Shown piece by piece: positions 6,478 through 15,002 of a stretch of 64,000 nt of DNA (position 1 is the stretch's first letter; every line of letters begins with the position of its first letter). Source of the stretch: Propionibacteriaceae bacterium (GTDB lineage Bacteria; Actinomycetota; Actinomycetes; Propionibacteriales; Propionibacteriaceae); contig JAISUR010000016.1 of NCBI GenBank assembly GCA_031271975.1, positions 1 to 64,000 of the forward strand. Direction: 5' to 3'. Below the pieces are notes generated by a model, which had not been told where the DNA came from, ran no database searches, and worked only from the letters and a program-made list of their open reading frames with translations. Position numbers and translations under genes: made by a program.

Positions 6478-8593
6478 GCGCCTTGGCCTCCAACTCGGCC
6501 AACAGGGCTGGGGCGAGCGTCTTCATGTACGTCTTGGTGATGTGATCGTCGTCCCAATAGACCAGCACGTTGCCGATGACCGGCGCGCACACGCCGCCAG
6601 GGCAGATCTCCGGTGTCAGGTCGAGCGGCGCTACTAGCTCGGAGCGGCCGGGAAGCTGTTCCAGCGGGTTGACGGCGCGGAAGACGTGGTCGGCATGGAT
6701 CGCGCACGCGTCGCGGCCGGACGTCTCGACGCATTCGGGGCGCGGGGTCTCGTAGCGCGGGATGTCGCGGATTGCCAGCACTTGGATGCCGGCGTTGGCC
6801 AAGTGTTCCCAGCCGAGGACAGCTGGCGCATAAAGCTCCTCCATGGCCCCGAGCGCGGTCCGGGTGCCCAGGGTGAACACGGCGTCAGGCCGCAATTCCA
6901 GGATGCGCGCCTCGGCGTTGGCGTTCCAGTCGATGCAGGTCTGGTCGGCGTAGCCGTCGGGAGCGTCCAGCGTGCCCGCTCCGAAGTACGGGCAGGCGCC
7001 CTTCACGATCGCGATGAACTGCCAGTGGAGCTGCTGGCCGAGCTGTTCCAGGGCGGGCAGCCACATGATCCCATGGGAGCCGCCCGTGACCACGATGGTC
7101 TTCTCCGGGTTGTCGGTGTCGCCAACGGGGTCGCACTCCATCACGGCGGCGAAGGCGGGGTGGTTCACGTGCGACTGCATGCACTCGTTGAACTGGGCAG
7201 GCGTGTCTTGGTGGGCCACCATAGTGTCGGGGATGAAGTCCTGGGTGAAGCCGGACTTCTTGCCCGCGTAAGCCGCGTCGAGCACAAGGGCGCCCGGATG
7301 CTCCGCGGAACGCACGGCCGTCTTCGCCAGGGCGGCTTCGACCCGGGATTGCGTGGCCGCGTTGGCCCCGGCCAGGGACAGCGCCGAGAAGCAGGCCATC
7401 GCCACCGTCGCCGCCAGCGCCCGGATCGGGTTGATGCGGCCCACCCAGCTCATCATCGGACCTGCGATCCGCGCTTGCGTGGCCCAGGCCAAAGCCAGCG
7501 AAACGGCCAAGACGCCGCTGGCCTGCGGCACGCCGAGCCCGGTCCAGCCGAACACCCGCATCGCGAAAACGACCAATGGCCAGTGCCACAGATACAGCGG
7601 GTAGGAGATGTCGGCCAGCTTGTGCAACACGGGCAGGTTCAGCACGCTGGCAACGGACTTTGGCCCGGCTCCGGAACCGTACAGCACGAGCAGCGCGCCG
7701 CCGACGGGCCACAGTGCCCAAGGCCCGGGAAAGAGGTTGGCGCCGTCGAGCAGGAAGCCGGAACTGAGCACCAACGCCAGCCCCAACCAGCCCGCGGCCA
7801 GCTTGGCGCCGCGGTTGTCCGGCAGCCAGGCCAAAACGAGAGCCAGCAGAGCGCCCAAGCCCAACTCCCAAAAGCGCGTGAAAGAGTTGAAATAATTGAC
7901 ATCCTGCTCGCCCGCGCCGATGTAGAGCGCGTAGCGTAAGGACGCCGCCGAAAGCGCGGCCGTCACGGCAATCAACGCGTTGAGCGGCGTGAACCACGAA
8001 CCCAGCAGTTTGGTGGCCGGGTTCTTGGGGAGCAGTGCGCCTGCCCGCCGCAACGCCCGCACAATCCACACGGTCGCCAGCACCAGGAACGGCCACACCA
8101 GGTAGAACTGGCCCTGGATGGCCAGCGACCAAAAGTGCTGCACCGGGCTGGCTCCGGACCCGGCGGCCGCGTAATTAACGCGCAGCGAGACCAGTTCCCA
8201 GTTTTCGGTGAAGGTGACGCAGGCCCACAGTTGCCGCAGCAATCCGATCCACTGGTCGCTGGGCAGGAAGAGCACCATGCCGACGGCCACCGCCGCCAAC
8301 GTCACCAGGGCGGCGGGCAGCAGCCGGGAGCCGACGCGGGAGAAGTGCCGCACCAGGTTGATGCGGTTTGCCGCAATCGCCTGCCGGGCCAGCGAGCCGG
8401 TGAACAGAAATCCCGAGATGACCAAGAAGATGTCGATGCCACCCGAGACGCGTCCAGCCCCGAAGAGGTGAAACAAGACGACCAGCGCCAAGGCAAGCCC
8501 GCGCAACCCGTGCAGTTCGGGTATGAACGCGCGTTTGGGCGCGGCGCTGGCATTGGACAAGTTGGAACTCCTGGTAGGGATTATCGGATGCAA
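6464..8593 (-). CDS. OafA/YrhL-type membrane acyltransferase with C-terminal SGNH domain
   Basis: The 709 residues divide into an N-terminal acyltransferase-3 domain of about ten membrane helices (25-400) and a C-terminal SGNH-hydrolase-like domain facing outside. The first domain opens with the ELHGLRGLALALVVLFH pattern, whose His is catalytic in the family. Such proteins O-acetylate cell-wall or exopolysaccharide sugars. In the SGNH domain the nucleophile block reads GGSHG (S506, H507) where most relatives have GDSH, and the closing DDDH block is present near 680-685. The Asp-to-Gly change is unusual. The gene is divergent from the DUF885 gene. Confidence 0.88.
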   Translation of the reverse strand: MHPIIPTRSSNLSNASAAPKRAFIPELHGLRGLALALVVLFHLFGAGRVSGGIDIFLVISGFLFTGSLARQAIAANRINLVRHFSRVGSRLLPAALVTLAAVAVGMVLFLPSDQWIGLLRQLWACVTFTENWELVSLRVNYAAAGSGASPVQHFWSLAIQGQFYLVWPFLVLATVWIVRALRRAGALLPKNPATKLLGSWFTPLNALIAVTAALSAASLRYALYIGAGEQDVNYFNSFTRFWELGLGALLALVLAWLPDNRGAKLAAGWLGLALVLSSGFLLDGANLFPGPWALWPVGGALLVLYGSGAGPKSVASVLNLPVLHKLADISYPLYLWHWPLVVFAMRVFGWTGLGVPQASGVLAVSLALAWATQARIAGPMMSWVGRINPIRALAATVAMACFSALSLAGANAATQSRVEAALAKTAVRSAEHPGALVLDAAYAGKKSGFTQDFIPDTMVAHQDTPAQFNECMQSHVNHPAFAAVMECDPVGDTDNPEKTIVVTGGSHGIMWLPALEQLGQQLHWQFIAIVKGACPYFGAGTLDAPDGYADQTCIDWNANAEARILELRPDAVFTLGTRTALGAMEELYAPAVLGWEHLANAGIQVLAIRDIPRYETPRPECVETSGRDACAIHADHVFRAVNPLEQLPGRSELVAPLDLTPEICPGGVCAPVIGNVLVYWDDDHITKTYMKTLAPALLAELEAKAPRMF

Positions 8594-8654
8594 CTGCGAA
8601 TCCTACCGCAGGAAAACGCCCCGCTCCCGGTTCGCGGCGGCGTATGCTCCAATC

Positions 8655-10337
8655 GTGACCGAACGTTTACCCTCTCAGCTCGACCAACTCGCCAACCAGT
8701 ATCTGCGCGAGTTCGCCGACCTTGATCCCGTCTCCGCCTCCGCGTTGGGCCTGACCGGCTACGACACGCAATTGACCGACTATTCGCCTGATGGCGCCGC
8801 CGCGCGGGAGGCAAACCGCGTCAAGTGGCTCGCCGCTTTCCGGGCCGCGCCGATCAGCGACGCCACCGACGAGGTGACGATGGCCGCACTCGAATACCAG
8901 CTCGGATTGGAACGGGAACTTTACGCGGCGGGCGAACACACGGCCGAGTTGAACAACATCGCCTGCCCGCTGCAGTACTGCCGCGACGCGTTCGACCTGA
9001 TGCCAACCGCCACGGAAGATGACTGGGCGAACATCGCCGCCCGCATGACCAAGATCCCCGGCGCGATGGAGGGCTATATCGCCACCTTGCGCGAGGGCAT
9101 CCGCCGCGGTCTCACCCCGGCTGCCCTGCAGGTGGACGAGGGCATCAAACAGGCCGGCGAGATCGCCGACCCGAAAGAGTCGTTCTTCGTCAAGCTGGCC
9201 GCCGGGGCCATCGGCGACGCCGCCCCGCCGGAGAATCTGCGCGCCGATCTCGCCCGGGCCGCCCAAGCGGCGGCGGCCGCGTACGGCAAGTTGGAGCAGT
9301 TCTTCTCGGACGAGTTGGCGGCGCACGCCCGCCCGCGCGACGGGGTCGGCCGCGAGCGCTACGAGCGTTTCTCACGCCTGTTCGTCGGCACGAAAGTCGA
9401 TTTGGACGAGACCTACGAGTGGGGCATCGACGAACTCAACCGGATGGCCGACGAGCAGGCTTCGATTGCCCGCATCATCGCCGGCCCGGGCGCCAGCGTC
9501 GAAGAAGCCATCGAAGTGTTGGACACCGATCCGGCCCGAAAACTGCGCGGCGTCGACGCTCTGCATGATTGGATGCAGACGACGGCGGACGAGGCCGTGG
9601 CGGCGCTCAACGGCAAGTACTTCGACATCCCCGAGCCGATGCTGCGCATCGAGGCCATGATCGCGCCCACACAGTCCGGCGGGATCTACTACTCGTCGCC
9701 GTCCGACGACTTCTCACGGCCGGGGCGCATGTGGTGGTCGGTGCCGCCGGGCGTCACCGAGTTCAACACCTGGCGTGAGAAGACGACGGTTTACCACGAG
9801 GGCGTGCCCGGCCATCACCTGCAGATCGGCATGTCCACCTATTGCAAGGCCGAGTTGAACGACTGGCGCCGCATGGGTGCGTTCTACTCGGGACACGGCG
9901 AGGGTTGGGCGCTGTACGCGGAGCGGCTGATGGAGGAATTCGGATTCCTGGAGGATCCGGGCGACCGCCTCGGCATGGTCGACGGCCAGCGTATGCGCGC
10001 CACCCGCGTAGTGCTGGACATCGGCGTGCATCTGGGCAAACCCGCCCCGGCCAGCTACGGCGGCGGCATATGGGACGTCGGCAAGGCCTGGCAGCTCATG
10101 GAAGAGAACGTGCATTCCGCGCCGGAGTTCAACCGTTTCGAGCTGACCCGCTACCTGGGTTGGCCGGGCCAGGCCCCGTCGTACAAACTCGGCCAGCGGC
10201 TTTGGGAGCAGTTGCGCTCGCAGACCGCGGCCCAGCAGGGGTTGGCGTTCGACTTGAAGGAATTCCACAACCGGGCGCTGCGGCTCGGCTCAGTCCCGCT
10301 CGCGGTATTGCCGAAGGCCCTGGGGCTAGCCGGCTGA
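8655..10337 (+). CDS. DUF885 family protein, probable metallopeptidase
   Basis: This 560-residue protein carries the DUF885 hallmark HEGVPGHHLQ (H381-E382, H387-H388), followed by GHGEGWALYAERL. That resembles a zinc-peptidase active site with a downstream Glu. It has no signal peptide or membrane segment. GTG 8655 was chosen because the longer in-frame ATG at 8523 would overlap the divergent acyltransferase start and add a low-complexity leader. Family members are annotated as putative carboxypeptidases, but substrates are largely unknown. Its last 12 bp overlap the convergent galE. Confidence 0.85.
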   Translation: MTERLPSQLDQLANQYLREFADLDPVSASALGLTGYDTQLTDYSPDGAAAREANRVKWLAAFRAAPISDATDEVTMAALEYQLGLERELYAAGEHTAELNNIACPLQYCRDAFDLMPTATEDDWANIAARMTKIPGAMEGYIATLREGIRRGLTPAALQVDEGIKQAGEIADPKESFFVKLAAGAIGDAAPPENLRADLARAAQAAAAAYGKLEQFFSDELAAHARPRDGVGRERYERFSRLFVGTKVDLDETYEWGIDELNRMADEQASIARIIAGPGASVEEAIEVLDTDPARKLRGVDALHDWMQTTADEAVAALNGKYFDIPEPMLRIEAMIAPTQSGGIYYSSPSDDFSRPGRMWWSVPPGVTEFNTWREKTTVYHEGVPGHHLQIGMSTYCKAELNDWRRMGAFYSGHGEGWALYAERLMEEFGFLEDPGDRLGMVDGQRMRATRVVLDIGVHLGKPAPASYGGGIWDVGKAWQLMEENVHSAPEFNRFELTRYLGWPGQAPSYKLGQRLWEQLRSQTAAQQGLAFDLKEFHNRALRLGSVPLAVLPKALGLAG

Positions 10338-11297
10338 ATGCTGCCAGGCCTTCCAGGCTGAGGCGACCATTTCCGTCACCGAGTGGCGCATCTTCCAGTC
10401 GATGTCACGCGCGGCGGCCGTCCCGTCGGCGACAATGCGGGCTGGGTCGCCCGGGCGGCGTTCGGCGACTTCGGGCTCGAAGGGGATGCCGGTCACGCTG
10501 GCGAACATGTCCATGATTTCGCGCACGCTCAGGCCGTCTCCGGAGCCGAGGTTGTAGGCGGGGAGCAGTTTGTCCCCCTTGGCCAGCGCTTTCGCGGCGG
10601 CGACGTGCGAGACCGCCAAGTCGGCGACGTGGATGTAGTCGCGCACGCAGGTGCCGTCCGGGGTGTCGTAGTCGCCGCCGAAGATCGTGGGCGTCTTTCC
10701 GGCGACGAGTGCGGCGCAAACCAGCGAGAAGAGGTTGTGGGCGCTGGCGTCGTAAAGGTCCTTGGAGCCCGAGCCGACCACGTTGAAATAGCGCAAGCAG
10801 ACCCCTGTGATGGCTTCGCGGGCCCGGACGACGTCGCGGATGAGCCATTCCCCGATGAGCTTGGATTCGCCGTAGGGCGACTCGGGGTGGTTTGGCGATT
10901 CCTCGGTGACCAGCTCGGTGTCAGGCGTCCCGTAGACGGAAGCCGACGACGAGAAGACGATGTGCTTGACGCCGGCCAGATCCATCGCCGCCAGGACGGA
11001 TGCCGTCCCCGTCACGTTGTTGGAATAGGTGGCCAGCGGATCGCGCACCGACAACCCGGCGTACTTGTAACCGGCGACGTGCACCACGCCGACGCAGTCG
11101 TGGTCGATGAGCGTGTTCGTGACCAACTCCTGGTCGCGGATGTCTCCGAGCACGAACGGCACCTGCTTGGGCACGAACTTCTCCAGCCCGGAACTCAAGT
11201 TGTCGAGCACAACGGGCTCGATCCCCTCGTCCCGGAACGCCCGCACCACGTGCGACCCGATGTATCCGGCCCCGCCGGTCACCAACCACTTGCTCAT
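10326..11297 (-). CDS. galE: UDP-glucose 4-epimerase
   Basis: This 323-residue short-chain-dehydrogenase-type epimerase interconverts UDP-glucose and UDP-galactose. The NAD-binding motif GGAGYIGSH lies at 8-16. The catalytic Ser is in SSSASVYG (about 117-123), and Y142xxxK146 is in PYGESK. The RRPGDPA segment near the C-terminus is typical of GalE. The length is normal and the ATG is at 11297. No galK or galT is adjacent, so it may serve cell-wall or exopolysaccharide precursor supply as well as galactose use. Confidence 0.9.
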   Translation of the reverse strand: MSKWLVTGGAGYIGSHVVRAFRDEGIEPVVLDNLSSGLEKFVPKQVPFVLGDIRDQELVTNTLIDHDCVGVVHVAGYKYAGLSVRDPLATYSNNVTGTASVLAAMDLAGVKHIVFSSSASVYGTPDTELVTEESPNHPESPYGESKLIGEWLIRDVVRAREAITGVCLRYFNVVGSGSKDLYDASAHNLFSLVCAALVAGKTPTIFGGDYDTPDGTCVRDYIHVADLAVSHVAAAKALAKGDKLLPAYNLGSGDGLSVREIMDMFASVTGIPFEPEVAERRPGDPARIVADGTAAARDIDWKMRHSVTEMVASAWKAWQHSAG

Positions 11298-11438
11298 GCG
11301 CGCCAGTCTAATGGCGGGCCAAGCCGGAGCGCTGGGCGTTCGCACTCTGAGGAGGTCCATCGGCTCCGCTCGGGACGGGCGGGGATCATTCTCGGATGAA
11401 CTGCCCGCGTGGCGCGGCCGTTCCGTTACAGTGAGGCT

Positions 11439-12197
11439 ATGACGAACGCACCTGTGCTTGGCATCGACATCGGCGGGTCCGGAATCAAGGGCGCCCTGGT
11501 CGACTTGGAGGTCGGGGATTTCGCCACCGACCGGCTGCGCATTCCCACCCCTGAGAAGTCCACGCCGGGCAAAGTCGCCCAGGTGGTCGCCCGCATCGTG
11601 AAGAGCTTCGCCGACCAAATCCCCGACGACGCCCCTGTCGGCATCACCGTGCCCGCCGTGGTGACGCACGGGCGGACCAGGTCGGCGGCGAATATCGACA
11701 AGTCCTGGATCGACGCGGAGGCCGAGAAGATCTTCAGCGACAAGCTCGGGCGGCCCGTGCTGCTGGTCAACGACGCGGACGCGGCGGGCATAGCTGAGGA
11801 GCGTTTTGGAGCGGCGAAGGACTGCGACGGGCTGGTGCTCGTCACGACGCTGGGCACCGGGATCGGCTCGGCGATCATTTACCGCGGGGTGCTCATTCCC
11901 AACACTGAGCTGGGCCATCTGGAGATCGACGGGTTTGACGCCGAATCAAAGGCTTCCGCGCACGCCAAGACCAGCGAGGACTTGTCCTACTCCGAGTACG
12001 TGCCGCGGCTACAGCGCTACTACTCGCACTTGGAAAGCCTGTTTTGGCCGGATCTGTTCGTGGTCGGCGGCGGCATCTCGCGCAGCTCGAAGAAGTTCAT
12101 GCCGAAGCTCAAGCTGAAGACGCCCATGGTGCCCGCACTATTGCGAAACCGTGCCGGCATCATCGGTGCCGCCTACTTGGCCGATCAGGCGAAATAG
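11439..12197 (+). CDS. ppgK: Polyphosphate glucokinase (ROK family)
   Basis: This 252-residue kinase phosphorylates glucose using inorganic polyphosphate or ATP, an actinobacterial trait. The phosphate loop DIGGSGIKGAL lies at 10-20. The PPGK-specific segment SAANIDKSWI is at 82-91, the catalytic Asp (D112) is in VNDADAAG, and GTGIGSA follows. The ROK zinc-binding cysteines are absent, as expected for PPGK. It converges on xylB, overlapping it by 13 bp, and together they place hexose and pentose entry side by side. Confidence 0.92.
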   Translation: MTNAPVLGIDIGGSGIKGALVDLEVGDFATDRLRIPTPEKSTPGKVAQVVARIVKSFADQIPDDAPVGITVPAVVTHGRTRSAANIDKSWIDAEAEKIFSDKLGRPVLLVNDADAAGIAEERFGAAKDCDGLVLVTTLGTGIGSAIIYRGVLIPNTELGHLEIDGFDAESKASAHAKTSEDLSYSEYVPRLQRYYSHLESLFWPDLFVVGGGISRSSKKFMPKLKLKTPMVPALLRNRAGIIGAAYLADQAK

Positions 12198-13588
12198 GCC
12201 TGCTGCGCCGCCTGGTACTGCTGCCTGATCACGGGCTGCGGATCTGGATCCAAGGACGTGATCAACTCCACCGGCCAGGTCGGGCGCTTGCCCGTCAGGG
12301 CCCAAGCCGCCTGGCGTGCGGCGCCGTTGGCCACATACTCGCCCGGCTCTGGGATGACGACGGGGACATCGAAGACTTGTGCCGCGATTTGCTGCACGGC
12401 CGGGTTTACGGAAGCGCCCCCGATGACCAGCACCCGCTTGACTTCCACGCCCAGTTCGCGGATGGCGTCCACACCGTCCGCCAGGCCGCAGAGCATCCCC
12501 TCGATGGCCGCGCGGGCGAAGCTCTCCTTGCAGGTGTTCGCCAGCGTCAGACCGGACAGGGTGGCTGTCGCGTCCGGCAGGTTGGGCGTGCGTTCGCCCT
12601 CGAAATACGGCACGAGGACGACGCCGCCCGCACCAGGGCGCGCAGCCAGGGCCAACATCCCCAGTTCGTCATGGTCGACGCCCAGCACGCGGGCCATCGC
12701 GTCGAGGATGCGCGCCGCGTTGTAAGTGCACACCAGCGGCAGGAAGCCCCCGGTCGCGTCGGCGAATCCACAGACTGTGCCGGTCAGTTCGCGGGTGCGG
12801 CTCCCGGTGGCCGCGAAAACCGTGCCCGACGTGCCCAGCGACACGGCCACGTCTCCGGGATGCATATCCAGACCCAGTCCGGAGGCCGCGTTGTCCCCGG
12901 CTCCCGCGCCCACGATGAAGCCGTCGCCCGGGGCCGACTCGGCCGGGCCCAAGACTCTCGGAAGGATGGCGTCGTGGCCGAGCGCCGAGACCAGCATGTC
13001 CCGGTCGTACGAGTCGTCGGCGGGCGACCAATAGGCCGTGCCCGAAGCGTCCGAACGGTCGGTGACAAGCTCTTCGAGCACCGGCCCCTGGGGAGATTCG
13101 CCTGCTGGGCCGTAGCCGCGCAACCGCCACGTCAGCCAGTCATGTGGCAGCGCCACGGCGGCCACTTTGGCGGCATTCTCCGGCTCGTTGTCCCGCAGCC
13201 AACGCAGTTTCGTCGCTGTGAAAGACGCGACTGGCACGACGCCCGTGCGCTCCACGAACGCCTCCGCGCCCACTTCGGCGAGCATGTCAGCGGCGGCCTG
13301 GGCCGAACGGGTGTCGTTCCACAGTAGGGCCTTGCGGATCACCCGCCCGGCGGAGTCGAGAGCCACCATGCCGTGCTGCTGGCCGCCAACGGCTACAGCC
13401 GACACTGAGTTCAGCCCTCCGACCTGGGTCAACACGTCCTGTAACGCCCCCCACCAAGCTGCTGGATCGACTTCGGTGCCGTCCGGGTGGCCGGCGCGCG
13501 CCGAGGCGAGCAATTCGCCCGTCTCGGCGTCGCGCACAACCGCTTTACAGCTCTGCGTCGAGCTGTCGATCCCGATGACCTTGGCCAT
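12185..13588 (-). CDS. xylB: Xylulokinase
   Basis: This enzyme phosphorylates D-xylulose to xylulose 5-phosphate, the second step of xylose use. It is a 467-residue FGGY-family kinase: the N-terminal GIDSSTQSCK (6-15), the substrate segment GGQQHGMV (68-75), the catalytic Asp D232 in GAGDNAASG, and the C-terminal ATP site VLVIGGASVNP. The ATG at 13588 begins MAKVIGID; longer starts in the frame are not needed. The gap to xylA upstream is only 2 bp, so the pair is an operon in the order xylA-xylB. The N-terminal end lacks any signal. Confidence 0.92.
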   Translation of the reverse strand: MAKVIGIDSSTQSCKAVVRDAETGELLASARAGHPDGTEVDPAAWWGALQDVLTQVGGLNSVSAVAVGGQQHGMVALDSAGRVIRKALLWNDTRSAQAAADMLAEVGAEAFVERTGVVPVASFTATKLRWLRDNEPENAAKVAAVALPHDWLTWRLRGYGPAGESPQGPVLEELVTDRSDASGTAYWSPADDSYDRDMLVSALGHDAILPRVLGPAESAPGDGFIVGAGAGDNAASGLGLDMHPGDVAVSLGTSGTVFAATGSRTRELTGTVCGFADATGGFLPLVCTYNAARILDAMARVLGVDHDELGMLALAARPGAGGVVLVPYFEGERTPNLPDATATLSGLTLANTCKESFARAAIEGMLCGLADGVDAIRELGVEVKRVLVIGGASVNPAVQQIAAQVFDVPVVIPEPGEYVANGAARQAAWALTGKRPTWPVELITSLDPDPQPVIRQQYQAAQQAYFA

Positions 13589-13590
13589 GG

Positions 13591-14784
13591 TCAGCGGGCA
13601 CCCAGGAGATGTTCGGTGGCGAGCTGCTGCAGCTTCACGAAGCCGAAGCCCTTGCCGTTGAGGTACGCGGCCGGATCGAAGTCCTCCCAGGCGGAGCGGT
13701 CCAGCAGCAGGTCGGCGTAGCTTTCGCCGGGGTTCAGCGTCGGCACGGACAGTTCGGCGACCTTGGCGTCGGCGAGGGCGGCCTGCACCTCGGGATCGGC
13801 CCGGAACGCCTTGGCGCGCTCCTTGAGCAGCAGGTAGTTCTGCATGTTGGCGAGTGCGGAATCCCACACGCCTTCCTCGGCCTCGGTGCGCGACGGCTTG
13901 TAGTCGAAGTGGCGCGGGCCGTCATAGGCCGGGCCGCCGCTCGGGCCGCCGTTTTCCAGCAGGTCGACCAGCGCGAACGCGTTGTAGAGGTCGCCGTGCG
14001 CGAAGACCAGATCCTGGTCGTACTTGATGCCGCGCTGGCCGTTGAGGTCGATGTGGAAGAGTTTGCCGTGGTAGAGCGCCTGAGCCACGCCGGCGGCAAA
14101 ATTCAGGCCGGCCATCTGCTCGTGGCCCACCTCCGGGTTGAGGCCGACCATTTCGGGGCGTTCCAACGACTGGATGAACGCCAGCGCGTGGCCCACTGTC
14201 GGCAGCAGGATGTCGCCGCGCGGCTCATTCGGCTTGGGCTCGATGGCGAAGCGGATGCCATAGCCCTTGTCGACGACGTACTGGCCGAGCATGTTGACAG
14301 CTTCGCGGTAGCGCTCCAGGGCGGCGCGGATGTCTTTGGCGGAGTCGTATTCTGCGCCTTCGCGGCCGCCCCACATGACGAACGTGGTGGCGCCCAGTTC
14401 GGCGGCCAGATCGAGGTTGCGCAGCACCTTGCGCAGCGCGTAGCGGCGCACGGCGCGGTCGTTGGAGGTGAAGCCGCCGTCTTTGAAGACCGGGGCGGAG
14501 AACAGGTTGGTCGTGATCATCGGCACCTTGATGCCGGTGGCCTCCATGGCGCCCTTGAGGCGGTCGATTTGGGTGCGGCGCTCGGCGTCGGAGGAGCCGA
14601 ACGCGAACAGGTCGTCGTCGTGGAAGGTGAGGCCATACGCGCCCAGTTCGGCGAGCTTATTGACCACCTTCACCACGTCGAACGCGTTGCGGGTGGGTCC
14701 GCCGAACGGGTCAGCGCCCAGGTAGTTGATCGTCCACAAACCAAAAGTGAACTTGTCGGCAGGGGTAGGAGTAGGAACCGTCAT
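13591..14784 (-). CDS. xylA: Xylose isomerase
   Basis: The product interconverts D-xylose and D-xylulose in the cytoplasm. The 397-residue length and motifs fit the actinobacterial (class I) enzyme: H55 in LTFHDDDL, E182 and K184 in IEPKPNEP, E218/H221 in NPEVGHE, D246 in HIDLNGQRG and D256 in KYDQD. The ATG at 14784 has a weak GAGAG ribosome site. Upstream are two inverted repeats and a motif shared with the divergent ROK regulator, so ROK control with xylose as inducer is likely. No xylose transporter lies nearby. Confidence 0.94.
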   Translation of the reverse strand: MTVPTPTPADKFTFGLWTINYLGADPFGGPTRNAFDVVKVVNKLAELGAYGLTFHDDDLFAFGSSDAERRTQIDRLKGAMEATGIKVPMITTNLFSAPVFKDGGFTSNDRAVRRYALRKVLRNLDLAAELGATTFVMWGGREGAEYDSAKDIRAALERYREAVNMLGQYVVDKGYGIRFAIEPKPNEPRGDILLPTVGHALAFIQSLERPEMVGLNPEVGHEQMAGLNFAAGVAQALYHGKLFHIDLNGQRGIKYDQDLVFAHGDLYNAFALVDLLENGGPSGGPAYDGPRHFDYKPSRTEAEEGVWDSALANMQNYLLLKERAKAFRADPEVQAALADAKVAELSVPTLNPGESYADLLLDRSAWEDFDPAAYLNGKGFGFVKLQQLATEHLLGAR

Positions 14785-14791
14785 CGTTTCT

Positions 14792-14826
14792 CTCAATCGT
14801 TGAGTGAATGTTGTACCCCCCAACAT
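14792..14826. promoter_or_regulatory. Candidate operators upstream of xylA
   Basis: There are two nested signals in the xylA leader. CTCAA-TCG-TTGAG (14792-14804) is a 5-bp inverted repeat touching the ribosome site. ATGTTG (14808-14813) and CAACAT (14821-14826) form a 6-bp inverted repeat with a 7-bp C-rich spacer. The second contains TTGT...CAACATA, which recurs before the divergent ROK gene. ROK binding is inferred. Confidence 0.45.
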
Positions 14827-14901
14827 ATACCCCTTTCGCACGCCTGTAAAGGGCTCGGATCGTTCGTCACCTCAGAACTTGGCGTTATCGGAAAACCCGC
14901 C

Positions 14902-14940
14902 AGTCATCCGGAACTTGATTCCGGATCTCGGATGTGTCCG
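14902..14940. repeat. Degenerate copy of the dispersed repeat
   Basis: AGTCATCCGGAACTTGATTC is followed by CGGATCTCGGATGTGTCCG, matching one terminal arm plus the second hairpin of the family with several changes. It lies between xylA and the ROK gene. Confidence 0.55.
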
Positions 14941-14958
14941 CAGTGGGTGGATGCTAGA

Positions 14959-14978
14959 TTGTCCCCCAACGCAACATA
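14959..14978. promoter_or_regulatory. Candidate ROK operator upstream of the ROK gene
   Basis: TTGTCCCCCAACGCAACATA resembles the xylA-side sequence, where TTGTACCCCCC is followed by AACATA. Both have TTGT, a C-run and CAACATA. It lies 25-44 bp before the ROK start. Shared motifs on both sides of a divergent regulator and target are typical of autoregulation. Confidence 0.35.
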
Positions 14979-15002
14979 ATGCCGATCCGGGGGAGGTGAG
15001 CC

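Noticed and set aside
8523-8654. Longer start for the DUF885 protein
   Set aside because: It would overlap the divergent acyltransferase start and adds residues unlike the family; GTG 8655 fits better.
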